NCBI RefSeq assembly: GCF_963678635.1
Contig: NC_087063.1
Coordinates: forward strand, 10,820,386 to 10,884,385
Reading direction: 5' to 3'
Source of the DNA: Symsagittifera roscoffensis
Lineage: Eukaryota > Xenacoelomorpha > Acoela > Convolutidae
Length of the DNA stretch: 64,000 bases
A program made the position numbers and the translations under genes. Positions 59,105 to 64,000 of this stretch are shown piece by piece. The notes beneath the pieces were generated by a model. The model saw only the letters and a program-made list of their open reading frames with translations. It did not search any database and was not told where the DNA came from. Position 1 is the first letter of the stretch, and every line of letters begins with the position of its first letter.

Positions 59105-59711
59105 ATGATTATTTTGTTATTAATAATGTTCATTCGCATTTTCTCCGAAGTTTTTTCTGAATCTCAGCTTTATTTGAACCCGAGAAAAAACTATGAACTC
59201 ATCCCTGAGTCCTTATCGCTATTTGCATCATCAAATTCATTATCGTCCGATAAGTTCTCGAAAGTGAATCATATCAGAAACAGGCGTGCAAGTTCAAAAA
59301 AACTGGTTAACGTCCAGAAAAGCTCGATGAACGAGGAAAAATTTACAAACCATGAGTTAGTTGAGGTGTTTAAAGAAATATCAATATTGAACAATCCTTT
59401 TAAAGCGCCTCGTGATATCGAAGTCAGTGGAATCACTCAGAACTCGGCGACCATCTGCTGGAAGCAACCGGCACAAGGGGGTCCAATGCGGGAGTTCCAG
59501 ATAGTGCTGAGCGTGAAAGACGATGACTCGCTGAACAAGTTCGAGTATCTCAGTTTGGATGAGTCTCAGGATCCGGAAGACGAGAGGAATCTGTGCAAAC
59601 AGTTCACACTTCTTGAACCAGGAGTGGGCTACGAAGTGTCTGTGGTGGGAAAAGGCAGCCCATTTGCGTACAAGGAACAGGACATGTTCTACTTCAAAAC
59701 ACGCGAAAATC
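59105..59711 (+). CDS. First coding exon of a secreted or membrane FN3 protein
   Basis: From the first in-frame ATG this exon encodes 202 residues plus one base and ends at a perfect donor GTAAGT (59712-59717), phase 1. Residues 1-20 are a signal peptide (MIILLLIMFI core). Residues 58-61 are RNRR, a possible furin-type cleavage site after a low-complexity stretch. Residues 100-199 form one fibronectin type III domain, with the B-strand tryptophan (ICWKQP, W119) and the tyrosine corner (LLEPGVGYEVSV, Y176). A phase-1 boundary after an FN3 module is typical of shuffled extracellular modules. No later exon is visible before the window ends, so the first intron exceeds 4 kb. Candidates include adhesion receptors and receptor phosphatases. 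Confidence 0.8.
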
Positions 59712-60230
59712 GTAAGTAACTACACACAATTTCATGTTCTGTTTTCTTTTCATAATTTTTGTATCAATAGAGTTTTCAGTATGAGTTTTCAATAGAGGCG
59801 ATGTTCTGAAATTGTTAGTGAAAAAAATTTTCAGGAATCGTCAGAACATTTTTGTAGATGAATCCAATAAGCTCATTAACCTTGGTTAAAAGTTTCCAAT
59901 AAGTGTCTAAAAATGTTTTTTTTTTTGGCCAAAATTGCGATCAAAAAATTTTGCATTGAGCGAGTATTTTCAGTGTTTCTGGATAGACTACAGATTGAAT
60001 TTTTGTCAATAGTCATGCTAAAAAAATTCGGAACAAAATTTAGATTTTTTTTTATATTTCCCTTCTAGATTTGCGCTACTCGCTATTCATTCACAAGGCA
60101 AATCCCTGACAATCTGGCTGATAATTTTCTCAGTAATTTTTGTTTACTAGAATTGGTTTTCCAACAACAAAATATACTTCAGGTGGGATCGAGTGATATA
60201 ATAACAAACAGAAGCTTTTTCAATCGTGAT
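59712..60230 (+). other. Start of presumed FN3-gene intron
   Basis: Begins with GTAAGT. AT-rich with no further exon-like stretch seen. Confidence 0.5.
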
Positions 60231-60633
60231 CAGGGGCGGGTTTAGGTGAACGACCTTTCTCTTCAGGGAATCGACCCACTGCCTACCCAAAGGATCCCCC
60301 TATGGTCCTATAGTACTAATTTAGGAAATCTAATTTTGTCTCATCGACACGAATTTTTTTAAAAGCTACAATAAAGACTAATTTCATGGAGGAGCGCATA
60401 CCGATAAAACGCGGTATTTGGTAAAAACTGTCCAAAAAGTGCCTGAAAACGCTTTTTTACCTTTTCTCCAATAATTTGCCTGAAGCAAAGAAAATTTGGT
60501 CAAAATGGGGTCTTTATAGTGATTTGGGAATGCGCAGCACAATCAATTTGGTCGACCTAAAAAAAGGTAGACAAAATTTTCGAAAAGAAAAGTTTTTGAC
60601 ACACCCCCAGAGAAAATTGTAAATCCGCCCCTG
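60231..60633 (-). mobile_element. hAT-like miniature element B
   Basis: Termini CAGGGGCGGGTTTAGG and GTAAATCCGCCCCTG. Flanks ATCGTGAT and ATCTTCAT match at six of eight positions, compatible with an aged 8-bp duplication. Internal order is inverted relative to the copy at 21589. Confidence 0.75.
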
Positions 60634-60695
60634 ATCTTCATTCTGATTCCAAAAAAAATCAAAATACTTGGCTCAGTGTCAATATTATCAGCCAA

Positions 60696-61035
60696 CAGGG
60701 GCGGATTTTGTATTTTCTAGCGAGAAAGGCGAGTTTTCAAAACAATTTCGAAAATTTATGTGGATCTTTATTTTTTTAGGTCAACCAAATTGATTTTTTG
60801 ATCTCTCCCAAAGCACTAAAAGCTCCTTTTTTGGAGCGCTGCTCAGATAAAGGCCAAAAAATGCATTTATTTAAGGATTTTTGGACAATTTAGACCGAAA
60901 AGTTGCGTTTTTTTGGCGCTTGCTCTCCCCTCAAAGTGTAAATTGGCGCAAAGGCTGCTTCAGAAAAATCTTTGTGTCAGTCAGCCAGTACCAAAGAGGG
61001 ATCGTTTGGGTAGTCAAGGGGCCGATTCCCTTATT
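60696..61035 (+). mobile_element. hAT-like miniature element B, 3-prime truncated
   Basis: Starts CAGGGGCGGATTTTGTATTT and keeps the GGTCAACCAAATTGATTTTT, GGCGCTTGCTC and GGGATCGTTTGGGT blocks. It loses the terminus near 61035. Confidence 0.7.
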
Positions 61036-61211
61036 GCCATTGTCAAACTTTCGTTTTAAATTTACTTTTTTTGAATTATTTAACATTAATCAAGGTGGTT
61101 GGAACGTTCTGTGCTCCTTTCTCAGCAACCGGTAGTCCTTGTGTATATAAAATAATTTGCAAAAACTTTGGTCGGAATAATTTGCGCTGCATTTGCAGCA
61201 TTCAAATGTTG

Positions 61212-61790
61212 TTGTTGCTTTCTTTCGATAGGAAACAAACGGAATATTTGTGCTCGTGGTGGTTTTTTTTTTCTATTTCGCTAGCCATTTTTGACAATTT
61301 TTGCATCAGTCTAAAGATATTTATTTTTTGAGTTTAAATTTGAAAGGGTATTTCAGTTTTGATCATTTTTTGTGAAACAATGAGGGTTAAAGATTGCCAT
61401 TTTGCCAATTTGGGACAATTAACGGGCGATACCTTTCGCACTTTTAACGCGTAAGTGGAGAATTAATCCGTCTTAGAAATTGTTCCAAATTGGTTGAAAG
61501 AAGCTTATTTGCCATAATTCATATGTTACTAGGAGCGAAATCTATCACTTTGTAACTTTTTAGTTATGGCAAATAAGCTTCAGAAAGCTTATTTGCCACA
61601 ACTGATTCGTTACTAAGAATGAAATCTATCACTTTGTTTTTTTATATGGCGTGTGGGGGGATGAGTTTCCCAAAAAAATCTAACATTAGAAAAAAATACA
61701 TTTTTATTACATTTAATTTTTTCATGTTTTCACTGCTCCATAGACCTTAAAAGTCAGTCGAAACATTCAGGGCTTCGCCCTGATACGAGC
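61212..61790 (-). mobile_element. Element A, reverse full-length copy
   Basis: Runs from the inner end (TTTCGATAGGAAACAAACGG) to the intact terminal hairpin TCAGGGCTTCGCCCTGA. It includes a local duplication of the TTATGGCAAATAAGCTT region near 61505-61600. Confidence 0.75.
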
Positions 61791-62734
61791 ATTTTCTTAC
61801 AATATTTGATATATTCCCACAATGGATTACTTTTCATCAGATTTTTCTTAGCAATATCTGAAAGTGTTAAAGTGAAATGATGAACGAATTGAATAAAAAT
61901 AGCTGTCAATTAGTCAATTTTCTGATAAGAGGTCTACGGAGCACTTTTAAATAGAATCAGATGGGCATTTGTCATTATTGGTACAGTTTTTGACACTCCT
62001 AATTGCTTCTAAAAGGTAAAGAATTTTTTAAAAAGGAAATTCATTTCAGATAATTTAGTCTGAGGAAAAGAAAAAACAATAGAATTTTCCCACTTCATTT
62101 TTTCGAAAATGACTCCCTGTTTGATGAAAAATCCTTGTTTGATGTGCGAAGCGTGGCGTGATTATTAAATTGATGGAGAACGCGCCACTTATTAAATTGA
62201 CGGAGAGAGCGCAAAAAAATTCAGACATCATCATAAGCGGTTTGAATTATTGATTACTGTCAAGTCCATGTTTCCAATATTTGTTTTTTTTTGCTTAGCG
62301 CTACAATGCTTTTGAGAAACAAAATGAAAAATGAAAATGAACTTTTGTATAATCGTTTCTTCCGAAATAAAAACTTAAACATTGTTTTTTCATATATTTT
62401 TAGAAAAAATAATTATTAAAAGATTTAGTTGCCGACTGCTCTTCAACATTTGAAGAAGAAATTTTGCTGAGAAATTTGATGAAATCTTTGAATTCAGCTT
62501 TGAAGAACATTTATTCGCCGCTCACGTTTTAATCGGACGAAATATATGACAACATTTTTGTCTCGTATTTCGTAAGAAAAATTAGAATTGGGGTGATTTT
62601 GCCCACTTAATCCAGCAGTTTGTTGCGCTTACGTGAAAAGCTCTTTCAAAAGCTTCAGTCTTTATTTATGAAAATGAAATCCTAATACGATTTATTTGCC
62701 ATCCAGAACAAAAAAAAACTGAATTCAAACAAAA
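61791..62734. other. Spacer between two element A copies
   Basis: AT-rich. No gene or recognised repeat. Confidence 0.4.
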
Positions 62735-63243
62735 CAGCTCGTATCAGGGCAAAGCCCTGCTCCGACTGCCTTTTAGGGCCTATAGAGCAGTAAAAGACAT
62801 GAAAAAATAAAATGAAAAATGATAAAATGCTTTTTTTAATTTGAGATTTTTTGTGAAAATCATCACCCACACGCCATATAAAGTACAATATTATAGATTT
62901 CACTCCTAGTAAGAAATCAATTATGGCAGATAGGCTTTCTTCAACCAATTTGGAACGATTTCTAAGACGGATTAAATCTCCGCTCAAGCGTTCATAGCGC
63001 GAAATAAATCGCGCATTTTTTGTCCCAAATTGGCCAAAATGGCAATTGTTAAACCCCTTAACTTTACAAGAATGATCAAAGGTAAAAAATATTTATTGAA
63101 AGTTAAGCTCAGGACATTAATCCCTTTTGAATGATATTTAAAAGTTGCGTCAAAAATTGCTAGTTAAAAAGTCGAATATTTTCTGAAGAAAAAACCACCC
63201 CAAGCACAAATATTCCGTTACTTTTGATACAAAAGTCGGAACA
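62735..63243 (+). mobile_element. Element A, forward full-length copy
   Basis: Begins CAGCTCGTATCAGGGCAAAG and ends GATACAAAAGTCGGAACAA. Its orientation is opposite to 61212-61790, so here the hairpin ends face each other across about 0.94 kb. Confidence 0.75.
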
Positions 63244-63449
63244 AAAATTGATGAAGTTGATACAAATAATTGTGACAAACATCTCCTCAAACGCTATATT
63301 AAATACAAAGTGATATATTCCGCATTTAGCAATTAGTAAAAAGACCGAAGAGCATGCCTCAATCCATTTTGGAATGATTTCTAAGATGGAATAAATTCCG
63401 CACCGATTTTTCATGGATAAAAATTGATATACATGATTATGCTGACTAA

Positions 63450-63600
63450 AAAGTTGTCTATACAATCGATTATCACGGCAAAATTAGGCAACGTAATGGA
63501 TTTTTATTCCACTTTAATCGATTGTTTTCGAAAAATAAAAATCAAGTGATATCCATTATAATCGATTATAATCCATTTTTGTTTTCAAAATGATGAATTA
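63450..63600. repeat. Repeat E fragment
   Basis: Contains CAATCGATTATCACGG, TTTAATCGATTG and CCATTATAATCGATTATAAT words like those of the E copies. Confidence 0.4.
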
Positions 63601-63697
63601 TTTTTGTACAAAAAAATACATAAAAATTGATTAAATTCTGTAAATGATGACTTCACATTTTGCATTTCTCTGCAAAACTCGAACGAACACGTTCATT

Positions 63698-64000
63698 CAG
63701 GGGCGGCCAATTTGTAGTAAATTTTAATATGTAGTAGTTTTCCAAAAAGTGCCCAAAAACGGCATTTTTGTCCACAATTTTTTCAAGAAAATTGCCTAAA
63801 ATGCTGAATTTTGGTGAAAAAACGTTTTTTTTTAGTATTGTGGGAGTGATTGGAAAACCAAAATGGCCGACCTGAAAAAAGTCAACAAGTTTTCGAATTT
63901 TTTGCAAGTCCATTCTCCCAAGCCCCACCCCCCACATGTTCTCCGCCCAAACCACTTCAACCCCCCATACACACATTTACCCATACTACACAATTATCTA
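63698..64000 (+). mobile_element. hAT-like miniature element B, diverged, open at window end
   Basis: Begins CAGGGGCGGCCAATTTG, continues with CCAAAAAGTGCCCAAAAACG and a GGCCGACCTGAAAAAAGTC block as in other B copies. The 3-prime terminus is not found within the window. Confidence 0.5.

Overview
This window looks like AT-rich nuclear DNA from an invertebrate metazoan, species not identifiable from sequence alone. The reasons are: GT-AG introns with short exons, a secreted fibronectin type III (FN3) protein exon, an animal-type Ty1/copia retrotransposon primed by a half tRNA-iMet site, hAT-type miniature elements, and a tRNA-derived SINE. There is no sign of operons, ribosome binding sites or densely packed genes. 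Most of the window is repeat-derived or featureless AT-rich DNA. A 200-base run of N at 45423-45622 is an assembly gap.

Layout. 1-2.65 kb: foldback copies of an unclassified element (called A here) and a 159-bp tandem repeat. 2.68-5.9 kb: three candidate plus-strand exons around a 730-bp palindrome built from AAGGT/ACCTT words. 5.9-13.4 kb: AT-rich DNA with a hairpin repeat (J) and an ATTATAATC-rich repeat (E). 13.37-13.65 kb: a GC-richer island that may be a terminal exon. 15-26.2 kb: hAT-like miniature elements (B), a GTCGAA minisatellite, a second E copy, one SINE, a palindromic repeat (H) and a 77-bp tandem repeat. 27.19-30.46 kb: a 1.64-kb tandem duplication. Each unit holds one TIR element (C) and one small ORF, intact in the first unit and broken in the second. 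30.60-30.82 kb: a phase-consistent signal-peptide exon plus a second exon, the best spliced gene model besides the FN3 one. 31.2-33.9 kb: more A copies. 35.6-45.3 kb: mostly minus-strand coding-like debris, including a diverged 3.39-kb tandem duplication. 46438-51309: a complete, apparently very young copia element with identical LTRs, a 5-bp target duplication and one intact 1363-codon gag-pol frame. 53.7 kb: the second SINE. 55.9-56.7 kb: a recent 0.41-kb tandem duplication. 59105-59711: the first coding exon of a secreted or membrane FN3 protein. 59.7 kb to the end: its presumed first intron, filled with B and A elements.

The only complete gene machinery is the copia element, whose gag, protease, integrase, reverse transcriptase and RNase H are all intact. 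The host genes are visible only as fragments, because exons are short and introns are full of repeats. All exon calls other than the FN3 exon are predictions from reading frame and splice signals and need transcript support.
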